Shown piece by piece: positions 1 to 5,113 of a stretch of DNA of 6,380 nucleotides. Each line of letters starts with the position of its first letter. Position 1 is the first letter of the stretch. The notes beneath the pieces were generated by a model. It had not been told where the DNA came from. It did not search any database and was given only the letters and a program-made list of their open reading frames with translations. Location: NCBI GenBank assembly GCA_002423705.1, contig DINW01000082.1, forward strand, positions 20,098 through 26,477. Direction: 5' to 3'. A program made the translations under genes and the position numbers. Origin of the DNA: Clostridium sp. UBA5530 (GTDB lineage: Bacteria > Bacillota > Clostridia > Clostridiales > Clostridiaceae).

Positions 1-318
1 CATCATTTAAGTTATTCAGCAATAGCTAACTTCCCAGCAATTCCAAATGGTAACGGCTATACGGAATCAATAATACAATTACCAGATGAATTTAAAAATA
101 AAAAATTCGAAGCAACTGTTAGTATAAGTGATACATTCCATGCATCAGTTCCTTCTTACTTTCCAGTTATAGCTGGTTTTGGTACATCTATTATAGAAAA
201 AGATTATATAAATGCAAAAATAACAATTGATGGATGCTTAAATTTATATGATTTAAAAAATGAATATTTTTGTAATAATAATGAACATTTGAGAGTTATA
301 TTATCAGTTACGGCTTAA
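1..318 (+). CDS. C-terminal part of a probable phage tail-associated protein (5' end outside window)
   Basis: Frame 1 is open from the first base to a TAA at 316-318 and gives 105 residues ending LRVILSVTA. The start lies upstream of the window. The segment has alternating hydrophobic and polar residues and many Asn, Ser, Thr, Tyr and Ile, which suggests a beta-rich fold, without membrane segments or cysteine motifs. A strong ribosome binding site for the next gene follows within one base of the stop, so it belongs to the same operon as the tail genes downstream. From position and composition I infer the tip domain of a tail fibre or baseplate protein. I recognise no specific family. It could also be a separate minor tail protein. 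Confidence 0.6.
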   Translation, partial: HHLSYSAIANFPAIPNGNGYTESIIQLPDEFKNKKFEATVSISDTFHASVPSYFPVIAGFGTSIIEKDYINAKITIDGCLNLYDLKNEYFCNNNEHLRVILSVTA

Positions 319-333
319 GAGGAGGAAGATAAA

Positions 334-588
334 ATGGCGACAATAGAAGATATGGAAAAGAAAATGACAATATTTTATAGCAAACAGACAGGCAAAATAA
401 AAGCTTATTGTGGTGGAATACAAAACATGGATTTCTTTGGACAAAATAAAATTGATTTTGAAATCATATACGATTTTATTGTACTTGCTAAGGATGATTA
501 TGTATTAAATAACATAGATAAATTCAAAATAGTTGATGGAGTACCAAAGCTAAAAGAGACACCAGTAGATATGTCTAAATACCTATAG
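334..588 (+). CDS. Small phage protein of unknown function (84 aa)
   Basis: The protein starts at ATG 334, eight bases after a strong GAGGAGG at 319-325, and ends at TAG 586-588. It has no signal peptide or membrane segment. The N-terminal part reads YSKQTGKIKAYCGG (residues 15-28), followed by an acidic and aromatic middle and a short VDGVPKLK segment (67-74). Small proteins with a similar layout (a 'YxKxTGxI' strand first, a 'VDGxxxxK' strand near the end) are often found between tail fibre genes of clostridial prophages, but their role is not known to me. Its place between two tail genes suggests a tail accessory or assembly protein. Its stop runs directly into the ribosome binding site of the large fibre gene, so the two are probably translated together. 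Confidence 0.7.
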   Translation: MATIEDMEKKMTIFYSKQTGKIKAYCGGIQNMDFFGQNKIDFEIIYDFIVLAKDDYVLNNIDKFKIVDGVPKLKETPVDMSKYL

Positions 589-605
589 GGAGGTGAAGAA
601 ATTTG
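588..605 (+). promoter_or_regulatory. Strong RBS fixing a TTG start for the tail fibre gene
   Basis: GGGAGGTGA at 588-596 is nearly a perfect anti-Shine-Dalgarno match and lies six bases before TTG 603-605. The reading frame has no ATG before residue 112, which would remove the whole conserved N-terminal domain, so TTG is the only sensible start. The motif shares its first base with the stop codon of the gene before it. Confidence 0.85.
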
Positions 606-3020
606 AGAGATTATAAATTGACGTTGAATTTGATTACTAATGATAGACCGGATTCAAAGAAATTTAAACAATATGACACAGGAAATGAAATAGAGCTTGA
701 ATTATATAAAAATGAACATCTCAAGGAGGATGAAAGGCTGGCACTTAGCAATGAAACTGTACTAGCTTTTTTTCAACGTAGTGATAATGTAGTTCTTCAA
801 AAGAATTGCACTATAAGGAATGGAAACATAATAGCCAAAACTTCCAAAGATGTTCTAGGGGTGCCAGGTACACTGTTACTAGAGTGTTTAATTAAGGATG
901 GCAATAATGAGACTACCACAACTACTGTTTCTTTTATGGTTGAGAAGTCAATAGAAAGAGAAAAAGCTATACAAGATGATCCGCGCTATTATGCTGATTT
1001 AGTAACAGACCTTTTAAATGTAAGGGATAATGTAAAGCAGGAGACACAAGGAAAGATAAATGAATTAGATTCTTCCTTAGAAGTTGTTAAGGGAGAAATA
1101 AATGATACTAAACCAACTACTCTAAGCACAAATGCCAATATTACAAGCCTTACTGGGGCGGTGGATGGGCTGTTAAATTTAGATAAGATATATGGTAAGA
1201 CTTTAATTAATTTAAGCAAGTTTACAACAGTTCAGGATATATCAACAGACGCATATGTTGTGTATAACACAATTACAAATTCTAGCTTAGGTAGAACTAT
1301 AACTATTGTAAATTCAACAGGTAGACGTATATATTTAAACACACTTAAAAATGGTTCATATTATCAAAGTGTAGCTATTTTACAGCCTATAAAAACTGTA
1401 ACACTAGAAAGTGCTGAAGAAATATATAGAATTACTGCTGCTAAAAGTGGAGATGGTTGGACAGACACTAATAAAAATGACCTTTTAAAGGTTATGGTAT
1501 TAGATGGAACTGTCAACTTTATACCTTCTTATTTTGAGGGCATTAAATCCGTTGGTGAAGATAATGGAAATAAAATTGAGATTTCAACTTGCGGTAAAAA
1601 CTTAATAGACTTAACTAAATATAAAATGTATGGTATCAATGATATTGTTGCAATAGATAGTGCAAATAATAGTATTACATTTACTTCTCAATGGTATGCT
1701 ATGTTTGTTATAGATATAGAACCTAACACAGATTATTATGTGTCTGCTATAAGAAATAATCCAGGTGCGAACTCTAATCTTATAAAAATTTATGATGAAA
1801 CATTAGCTACTCAATTGTGTAGTTTAGGCAATAACAACGGAGTGTTCCACAATACTGCTTTTAAAAAGGTAGCTGTAGTTTTGTACAGTTCTAATGGCAC
1901 CGCTACAACAGCAACATATAAAAATGTGATGTTTATTAAAGGCATAGCACAACAAGAATACATTTCTTATAAACAGGATAAATCAGAATTTGCATTGACC
2001 AACCCTTTAAGAGAATGGGACTATTTAGACAGAGTTAGGAATACAGTTTGCATAAAATCTCAGCCTTTTATTATGGATGGAAATGTAACATATATAGGAA
2101 ATGCAACAGCAAACACATTTGCAACAGTATTTTATTTTAATGTAGATGATTTAGGTGAAGGAGTTATTAAGTGCAAAGAACTTCCTAGTTGGTCTACTTT
2201 TATATATGGAGATAATCTTGGCAAATATGAAGGAATATACTCTGCCGGTGGACATATTTACTTTGCAATAGCTAATTCTAAGACAGAAATTACCACTAGC
2301 GATGGATATGATACGCAGGTTGCAAAAATAAAAGCATATTTAACTAATAATCCTATAACTATAGTGTACCAAACAGCTAGAGAAACAATAGAACCTATAA
2401 CATCTAAATTAAGTTTAAACTCTTATAATAGTGGTTATCTAGCTATAAATAGTGGTGCTATAAATCCAACCATAGATGTGTCCTATCCATGTAATATAGG
2501 AGAAAGGACAAAAGTAGCAGAAGATAGTATCCTAAGCTTATTCGCTAAACTTAAAAGTATCTTACCAAGCCAAATTATAGAGGATACTCTCCATAGATTC
2601 ATGACAGACACGGAGAGAAATAAGTTAAATGGTATAGAAACTAATGCTAATAACTACACCCATCCTGCCACACATTTAGCTAGTATTATAAACTTAACCC
2701 AAGGTAACTTGCAGACATGGGTAAATAACTTTGTAGTACAAGATTGTGGGAATGAATATTACATCTTAAAGTTTCCAGGGTTTCAAATCCATGTATCTTG
2801 GAGTTCCGTACTACAAAGTACTGGAGTAAGGCATGTCAACTTTTATAATGCATTTCAAAAATGTTTTGGAGTAGTTACAACTTGCTCTTATAGTTTAACA
2901 GGGGCCTGCAAGCCTGGTTATATATCCAATGTATCCTCAACAGGCTTCGACCTAGCAATATGGGATAATGCAAGTAGTGGTGTAGATATAGCTTATTACT
3001 GGATAGCGATAGGGAGGTAA
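603..3020 (+). CDS. Tail fibre / BppU-like upper baseplate protein, modular (805 aa)
   Basis: This is probably a virion protein that joins the baseplate to the host-binding tip. Residues 1-118 look like the BppU N-terminal domain (beta-rich, opening RDYKLTLNLITND and ending in a VSFMVEKSIE strand). Residues 128-170 (YYADLVTDLLNVRDNVKQ onward) look helical and may form a trimeric coiled coil. Two beta-rich modules follow, each introduced by a similar segment: GKTLINLSKF at 198 and GKNLIDLTKY at 331. The segment IKSVGEDNGNKIEIS (314-328) is typical of Gram-positive phage tail proteins. A tail-fibre motif spans 666-691, with TDTERNKLNGIETNANNY at its core and HPATH at its end. The last ~105 residues, ending YYWIAIGR, resemble the gp53-like tail fibre C-terminal domain. 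The stop overlaps the next gene's ribosome binding site. The domain order is seen directly; trimerisation and receptor binding are inferred. Confidence 0.85.
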   Translation: MRDYKLTLNLITNDRPDSKKFKQYDTGNEIELELYKNEHLKEDERLALSNETVLAFFQRSDNVVLQKNCTIRNGNIIAKTSKDVLGVPGTLLLECLIKDGNNETTTTTVSFMVEKSIEREKAIQDDPRYYADLVTDLLNVRDNVKQETQGKINELDSSLEVVKGEINDTKPTTLSTNANITSLTGAVDGLLNLDKIYGKTLINLSKFTTVQDISTDAYVVYNTITNSSLGRTITIVNSTGRRIYLNTLKNGSYYQSVAILQPIKTVTLESAEEIYRITAAKSGDGWTDTNKNDLLKVMVLDGTVNFIPSYFEGIKSVGEDNGNKIEISTCGKNLIDLTKYKMYGINDIVAIDSANNSITFTSQWYAMFVIDIEPNTDYYVSAIRNNPGANSNLIKIYDETLATQLCSLGNNNGVFHNTAFKKVAVVLYSSNGTATTATYKNVMFIKGIAQQEYISYKQDKSEFALTNPLREWDYLDRVRNTVCIKSQPFIMDGNVTYIGNATANTFATVFYFNVDDLGEGVIKCKELPSWSTFIYGDNLGKYEGIYSAGGHIYFAIANSKTEITTSDGYDTQVAKIKAYLTNNPITIVYQTARETIEPITSKLSLNSYNSGYLAINSGAINPTIDVSYPCNIGERTKVAEDSILSLFAKLKSILPSQIIEDTLHRFMTDTERNKLNGIETNANNYTHPATHLASIINLTQGNLQTWVNNFVVQDCGNEYYILKFPGFQIHVSWSSVLQSTGVRHVNFYNAFQKCFGVVTTCSYSLTGACKPGYISNVSSTGFDLAIWDNASSGVDIAYYWIAIGR

Positions 3021-3022
3021 GG

Positions 3023-3367
3023 ATGGATTATTTATGTTATAAAGATAAAATATTTAATGGATTTTACGAAGAAGAAAAGGAAAATTCAATAAAGATAACT
3101 AAAGAACTAAAAGATAAGATTTTTAGTTCAAAAGAAAACCTAAAATTTAAAATAGATGTGTTTGAAGATAAAGAATATGGGGTGGAGGATTTTGACACCT
3201 TATTTGAAAATTATATTGTCAACATACCAAAAGAACCAACTCCCCAGGATAAACTTAATGCTAATTTAATAAAGCAAAATGCAGATTTACTAATGGAAGT
3301 AAAGATACAAAAGGAATTTAACTCTAAGTTATTACTAGAATTAGCTAAGAAGGAGGTGCCACAATAA
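3023..3367 (+). CDS. Small tail-associated phage protein with helical C-terminus (114 aa)
   Basis: ATG 3023 is two bases after the fibre gene's stop, and its ribosome binding site (AGGGAGG, 3011-3017) lies within that gene's last codons, so translational coupling is likely. The N-terminal 70 residues are charged and rich in Lys, Glu, Asp and Phe. After a Pro-Lys-Glu-Pro-Thr-Pro hinge (residues 70-75) comes a run of about 38 residues with heptad-like Leu/Ile/Val spacing (LNANLIKQNADLLMEVKIQK), probably a coiled coil. Small proteins of this layout commonly lie just before xkdX in Firmicutes prophages; their function is unknown. It ends in TAA 3365-3367, sharing one base with the start of the next gene, whose ribosome binding site (GGAGGTG) is inside this gene. 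Confidence 0.75.
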   Translation: MDYLCYKDKIFNGFYEEEKENSIKITKELKDKIFSSKENLKFKIDVFEDKEYGVEDFDTLFENYIVNIPKEPTPQDKLNANLIKQNADLLMEVKIQKEFNSKLLLELAKKEVPQ

Positions 3368-3498
3368 TGTATATCTATATTAAAGAATACTATCTAATGG
3401 GACTTTATACGGACGAGGATTTAACTACTTTTGTAAAGGCTGGAATGATAACAGAGGAACAAAAACAAGAAATATTAAAATCTAAGTTAGGAGCCTAA
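3367..3498 (+). CDS. xkdX: XkdX family phage protein (43 aa)
   Basis: This short gene uses ATG 3367, which overlaps the previous stop (TAATG), with AAGGAGGTG at 3350-3358 as its ribosome binding site. The translation MYIYIKEYYLMGLYTDEDLT continues to a C-terminus of EEQKQEILKSKLGA. It matches the XkdX pattern (a first helix ending in YY-x-x-GLYT, an acidic turn, a FVKAGMIT turn and a second helix) and the usual family length of about 40-50 residues. XkdX proteins derive their name from the defective Bacillus prophage PBSX, and they sit at the end of the tail module just before the holin, exactly as here. Their molecular role is not established. The stop codon lies within the loop of a following hairpin. 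Confidence 0.88.
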   Translation: MYIYIKEYYLMGLYTDEDLTTFVKAGMITEEQKQEILKSKLGA

Positions 3499-3512
3499 AG
3501 GGGTTCTTTTTT
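3489..3512 (+). terminator. Weak intrinsic terminator-like hairpin after xkdX
   Basis: AGGAGCC (3489-3495) can pair with GGTTCTT (3502-3508) using two G-U wobbles, with a six-base loop holding the xkdX stop. The run of T at 3507-3512 overlaps the right arm. The hairpin is short and partly wobble-paired, so it probably only lowers transcription into the lysis cassette. Confidence 0.45.
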
Positions 3513-3540
3513 ATTACTTAAAATTATATGGAGGTGACCT

Positions 3541-3741
3541 ATGGATGAACTATTAAAAGCAGGATTAAGCCAAGGATTAGGCTATGGAATGTTTGTATTT
3601 CTTCTATTATATGTTCTAAAAACAACAGGAGATAGGGAGAAAAAGTACCAAGAGACAATAGACAAATTAGCAGAGAACTTTGGAATAGTAGAAGATATAA
3701 AAAAAGATGTGGTAGAAATAAAAGATAAAATATTTAAATAA
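3541..3741 (+). CDS. bhlA: BhlA/UviB-type holin (66 aa)
   Basis: ATG 3541 follows GGAGGTGA (3531-3538) closely. The protein has a short N-terminal helix (MDELLKAGLSQGLGYG), one membrane segment at about residues 13-27 (LGYGMFVFLLLYVL) and a charged C-terminal helix (residues 30-66) with heptad-like spacing ending VVEIKDKIFK. This is the layout and length of the Holin_BhlA family, which includes clostridial UviB. Family members are thought to form lesions in the cytoplasmic membrane that let the endolysin reach the wall. The place directly before a second membrane protein and an endolysin without signal peptide agrees. Pore formation is inferred from family, not visible. Confidence 0.85.
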   Translation: MDELLKAGLSQGLGYGMFVFLLLYVLKTTGDREKKYQETIDKLAENFGIVEDIKKDVVEIKDKIFK

Positions 3742-3757
3742 GGGAGATGTCTTATAA

Positions 3758-3937
3758 ATGGAAAGAGTAATTAATAAAGTGACTAGTGCAAGGTTTCTTA
3801 TAGCAGTAGGAACTACAGCAGTATTTTGTACGTTGGCTATAAAAGGACAGATAAGTGGAGAAGCATTTACAGGGATAACAGGCCTTGTTATAGGGTACTA
3901 CTTCAATAAAGAGCATACAGGAACTAATAAAGAGTAG
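3758..3937 (+). CDS. Second small membrane protein of the lysis cassette, holin-like (59 aa)
   Basis: Too short for many gene finders, this gene runs from ATG 3758 to TAG 3935-3937. Its ribosome binding site GGGAG (3742-3746) is eleven bases away, somewhat far, so translation may be moderate. The translation starts MERVINKVTSARFLIAVGTT and has two hydrophobic stretches: residues 13-28 (FLIAVGTTAVFCTLAI) and 37-49 (a short FTGITGLVIGYYF), followed by a polar tail NKEHTGTNKE. A hairpin-like two-helix protein with both ends charged is common for class II holins and for anti-holins. Clostridial prophages often encode such a protein beside a BhlA holin. Whether it acts as holin, anti-holin or pinholin cannot be decided here. 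The stop lies inside the next hairpin's stem. Confidence 0.75.
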   Translation: MERVINKVTSARFLIAVGTTAVFCTLAIKGQISGEAFTGITGLVIGYYFNKEHTGTNKE

Positions 3938-3955
3938 TCGAAAGGCTGCTCTTTT
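3930..3955 (+). terminator. Intrinsic terminator-like hairpin with GAAA tetraloop before the endolysin
   Basis: A ten-pair stem joins AAGAGTAGTC (3930-3939) with GGCTGCTCTT (3944-3953), using two G-U pairs, closed by a GNRA-type GAAA loop and followed by a short TTTT. It contains the stop of the preceding gene and ends nine bases before the endolysin ribosome binding site (AAGGAGGG, 3964-3971). It may partly terminate transcription or protect the 3' end of a processed message, and so tune endolysin level. Confidence 0.6.
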
Positions 3956-3977
3956 CAAATTTTAAGGAGGGATTAAA

Positions 3978-4889
3978 ATGAAAATATTATTAGACTGTGG
4001 GCATTGTTTAAAAGGTGGAGATACAGGAGCAAGTGGATGTGGCTATAGAGAAGAAAATCTTACTAGGCAAATAGGCTATGAACTAAGAGATGTGTTAGAA
4101 GGCTTGGGACACAACGTTGTAATATGTAGCTGTGATAGTGCAAATTCTTTAGGAGAAAGCTTGGCATATAGAGTAAATAAGGCTAATAGAGAAGGTGGGG
4201 ACTTATATGTGTCTATCCATTTAAATGCTTTTAATGGGGAAGCCTATGGCACGGAAGTGTACACCTATGGTGGCAATAATTTTGTAGAAGCTGAAAGAGC
4301 TCTAAACAATATAACAAAACTAGGATATACAAATAGGGGAATTAAAGATGGTAAAGGGTTATATGTTATAAGAAATACAGATATGAAAGCTATGCTTATA
4401 GAGTGCTGCTTTATAGACAATGAAAATGATATGGGACATTTTAATTTTAGCAATATAGCTAATGCTATAGCAAGTGGCATAACAGGCGAAAAAATAGAAG
4501 AAAGAAAAGCAGACTTGCCAGAAGATTTTAACGAAACCTTCTATTTATGGGCATACGAAGATGTAGCTAATGCAGTTAAGAATGGAACGTTTAAGAGCGG
4601 AGCGGAACACTATCAAAATTATGGGGCCTTTGAGGGAAGGCAGTATAAACCAACTCTTCCCCAAGATTTTAACGAATCTATTTACTTAGAGTTTAATAAA
4701 GACGTAGCTGCTGCTATTCCTAAAAGCTTTAGTAGTGCTGCAGATCATTATCTTAACTTTGGATATAGAGAAAATAGGATATATAAGGAACCAGAGGAAG
4801 CTTACATTGTAACGAAAAAGCTAAGTTACAGTGAGTGCAAAAAACTAGAAGAAAAGCTTGGGGACATAGTAGATAGAATAGAAATTTAG
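3978..4889 (+). CDS. Endolysin: N-acetylmuramoyl-L-alanine amidase (Amidase_3) with two C-terminal repeats (303 aa)
   Basis: This enzyme probably cleaves the bond between N-acetylmuramic acid and L-alanine in peptidoglycan at the end of the lytic cycle. Residues 1-170 form an Amidase_3 domain. The likely zinc ligands are His9 (DCGHC), Glu25 (YREEN) and His81 (SIHLNAF), with Glu142 (LIECCF) as catalytic acid, matching the layout of clostridial lysins such as CD27L. There is no signal peptide, so release depends on the holin before it. Residues 180-272 hold two copies of a ~47-residue repeat (LPEDFNETFYL at 180, LPQDFNESIYL at 227), each with DVA, a Ser-Ala/Gly...HY core and a final GxxExRxYK. 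This is likely the wall-binding part. A last strand-helix-strand-like tail (275-303) may be half of a SPOR-like fold, a weak guess. AAGGAGGG precedes ATG 3978, and a terminator starts at its stop. Confidence 0.92.
   Translation: MKILLDCGHCLKGGDTGASGCGYREENLTRQIGYELRDVLEGLGHNVVICSCDSANSLGESLAYRVNKANREGGDLYVSIHLNAFNGEAYGTEVYTYGGNNFVEAERALNNITKLGYTNRGIKDGKGLYVIRNTDMKAMLIECCFIDNENDMGHFNFSNIANAIASGITGEKIEERKADLPEDFNETFYLWAYEDVANAVKNGTFKSGAEHYQNYGAFEGRQYKPTLPQDFNESIYLEFNKDVAAAIPKSFSSAADHYLNFGYRENRIYKEPEEAYIVTKKLSYSECKKLEEKLGDIVDRIEI
4515..4793 (+). repeat. Tandem ~47-residue repeat in the endolysin C-terminus
   Basis: Two in-frame units code for residues 180-226 and 227-272. Both start LP-[ED/QD]-FNE, contain D-V-A-x-A, a Ser/Gly-Ala-x-HY-x-N-[YF]-G core, and end in E-[GN]-R-x-Y-K. 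The DNA copies have diverged far more than the proteins, so the duplication is old and kept by selection. Units of the form 'Y...DVA.A...S...HY...G..EGR' occur in many secreted and phage proteins. Binding to the cell wall is inferred from their place after the amidase domain. Confidence 0.8.
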
Positions 4890-4916
4890 GTAGCATTAAT
4901 TTGCTACCTTCTTTTT
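4888..4916 (+). terminator. Intrinsic terminator at the end of the late operon
   Basis: AGGTAGCA (4888-4895) pairs perfectly with TGCTACCT (4902-4909) over an eight-base stem with a six-base AT loop, followed by TCTTTTTATTTT. It begins within the endolysin stop codon. This is the strongest plus-strand terminator in the window and closes the tail-lysis operon. Confidence 0.88.
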
Positions 4917-4918
4917 AT

Positions 4919-4929
4919 TTTGTCGAAAA
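4919..4929 (+). promoter_or_regulatory. Spo0A-box-like heptamer
   Basis: TGTCGAA at 4921-4927, in the context TTTTGTCGAAAA, fits the Spo0A binding consensus TGNCGAA exactly. It is one heptamer in AT-rich DNA just after a terminator, so chance is a real alternative. It lies about 20 bases before a possible promoter for the downstream operon. Confidence 0.3.
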
Positions 4930-4943
4930 TGGGTACTTGTCCT

Positions 4944-4976
4944 TATTGTAGAAAAGTTTTACAATATAAATATAAT
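4944..4976 (+). promoter_or_regulatory. Possible plus-strand promoter overlapped by an inverted repeat
   Basis: TTGTAG (4946-4951) and TATAAT (4971-4976) could be -35 and -10 boxes with a long 19-base spacer. A perfect inverted repeat TATTGTA (4944-4950) / TACAATA (4960-4966) with a nine-base centre covers the -35 box and spacer, as an operator would. The start of transcription would be near 4983, leaving a leader of about 130 bases before the gene at 5114. The wide spacer and AT-rich setting keep confidence low. Confidence 0.35.
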
Positions 4977-4980
4977 ATTA

Positions 4981-5030
4981 CATAAAATAAAAAGAAACCA
5001 CCCTGACTACCAATCAATTAGTGGTTTCTT
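4981..5030 (-). terminator. Minus-strand intrinsic terminator
   Basis: On the plus strand AAGAAACCAC (4992-5001) and GTGGTTTCTT (5021-5030) form a perfect ten-base inverted repeat. Only on the minus strand is the stem followed by a U-rich tract (complement of 4981-4991); on the plus strand AAAAC follows. The hairpin therefore stops leftward transcription. It ends the predicted small RNA and would also shield the late operon from antisense transcription. Confidence 0.7.
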
Positions 5031-5057
5031 AAAACTAAAGTATATCTCAAAGAATAT
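4982..5057 (-). ncRNA. Predicted small RNA (~75 nt) on the minus strand
   Basis: The minus strand carries a full transcription unit without an open frame. A promoter at 5064-5092 would start RNA near 5057. The RNA begins with a small hairpin (AUAU / AUAU around a UCUUUGAG loop), has an A/U-rich link, and ends in a perfect ten-pair stem (AAGAAACCAC / GTGGTTTCTT) followed by TTTATTTTATG. Inside the 19-base loop of that stem a further UUGAU/GUCAG pairing can form, exposing a UUGG stretch that fits the YUNR loop motif known from antisense RNAs. Size, structure and isolation resemble Gram-positive type I antitoxin RNAs, but no toxin frame is seen opposite. If the downstream operon is transcribed from about 4983, this RNA is antisense to its leader. 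Confidence 0.5.
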
Positions 5058-5064
5058 ACCTTTA
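5036..5064. repeat. Imperfect dyad TAAAGTATAT ... ATATACCTTTA
   Basis: Arms at 5036-5045 and 5054-5064 pair with one bulged C (5060) around an eight-base centre. The dyad covers the start site of the predicted small RNA and reaches the edge of its -10 box, so it could be an operator or the 5' hairpin of that RNA. It lacks a T tract and is AT-rich, so it is not called a terminator. Confidence 0.4.
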
Positions 5065-5092
5065 TTATAGCATAAATTCAATGAGATATAAA
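5064..5092 (-). promoter_or_regulatory. Minus-strand extended -10 promoter for the small RNA
   Basis: Read on the minus strand, TTTATA (complement of 5087-5092, four of six matches to TTGACA) is followed after 17 bases by TATAAT (complement of 5064-5069). TG sits one base before the -10 box (TGCTATAAT), the extended -10 form. Spacing and -10 are ideal. It points toward the terminator at 4981-5030 and away from the gene at 5114. Confidence 0.6.
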
Positions 5093-5113
5093 TAACTATA
5101 ATGGAGGGATACT

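Noticed and set aside
989..1219. Minus-strand frame inside the tail fibre gene
   Set aside because: It is fully inside an 805-codon gene with recognised domains and has no ribosome binding site or neighbour on its strand.
3752..3958. Minus-strand open frame opposite the second holin-like gene
   Set aside because: The plus-strand gene at 3758-3937 fits the operon, has two membrane segments and ends in a terminator-like hairpin. The minus frame reads through that hairpin and is Cys/Ser-rich, as expected for a complement of AT-rich coding DNA.
5097..5102. TATAAT just before the gene at 5114 as a -10 box
   Set aside because: Transcription would start near 5109, after the ribosome binding site at 5103-5108, and no -35 box lies at a proper distance.
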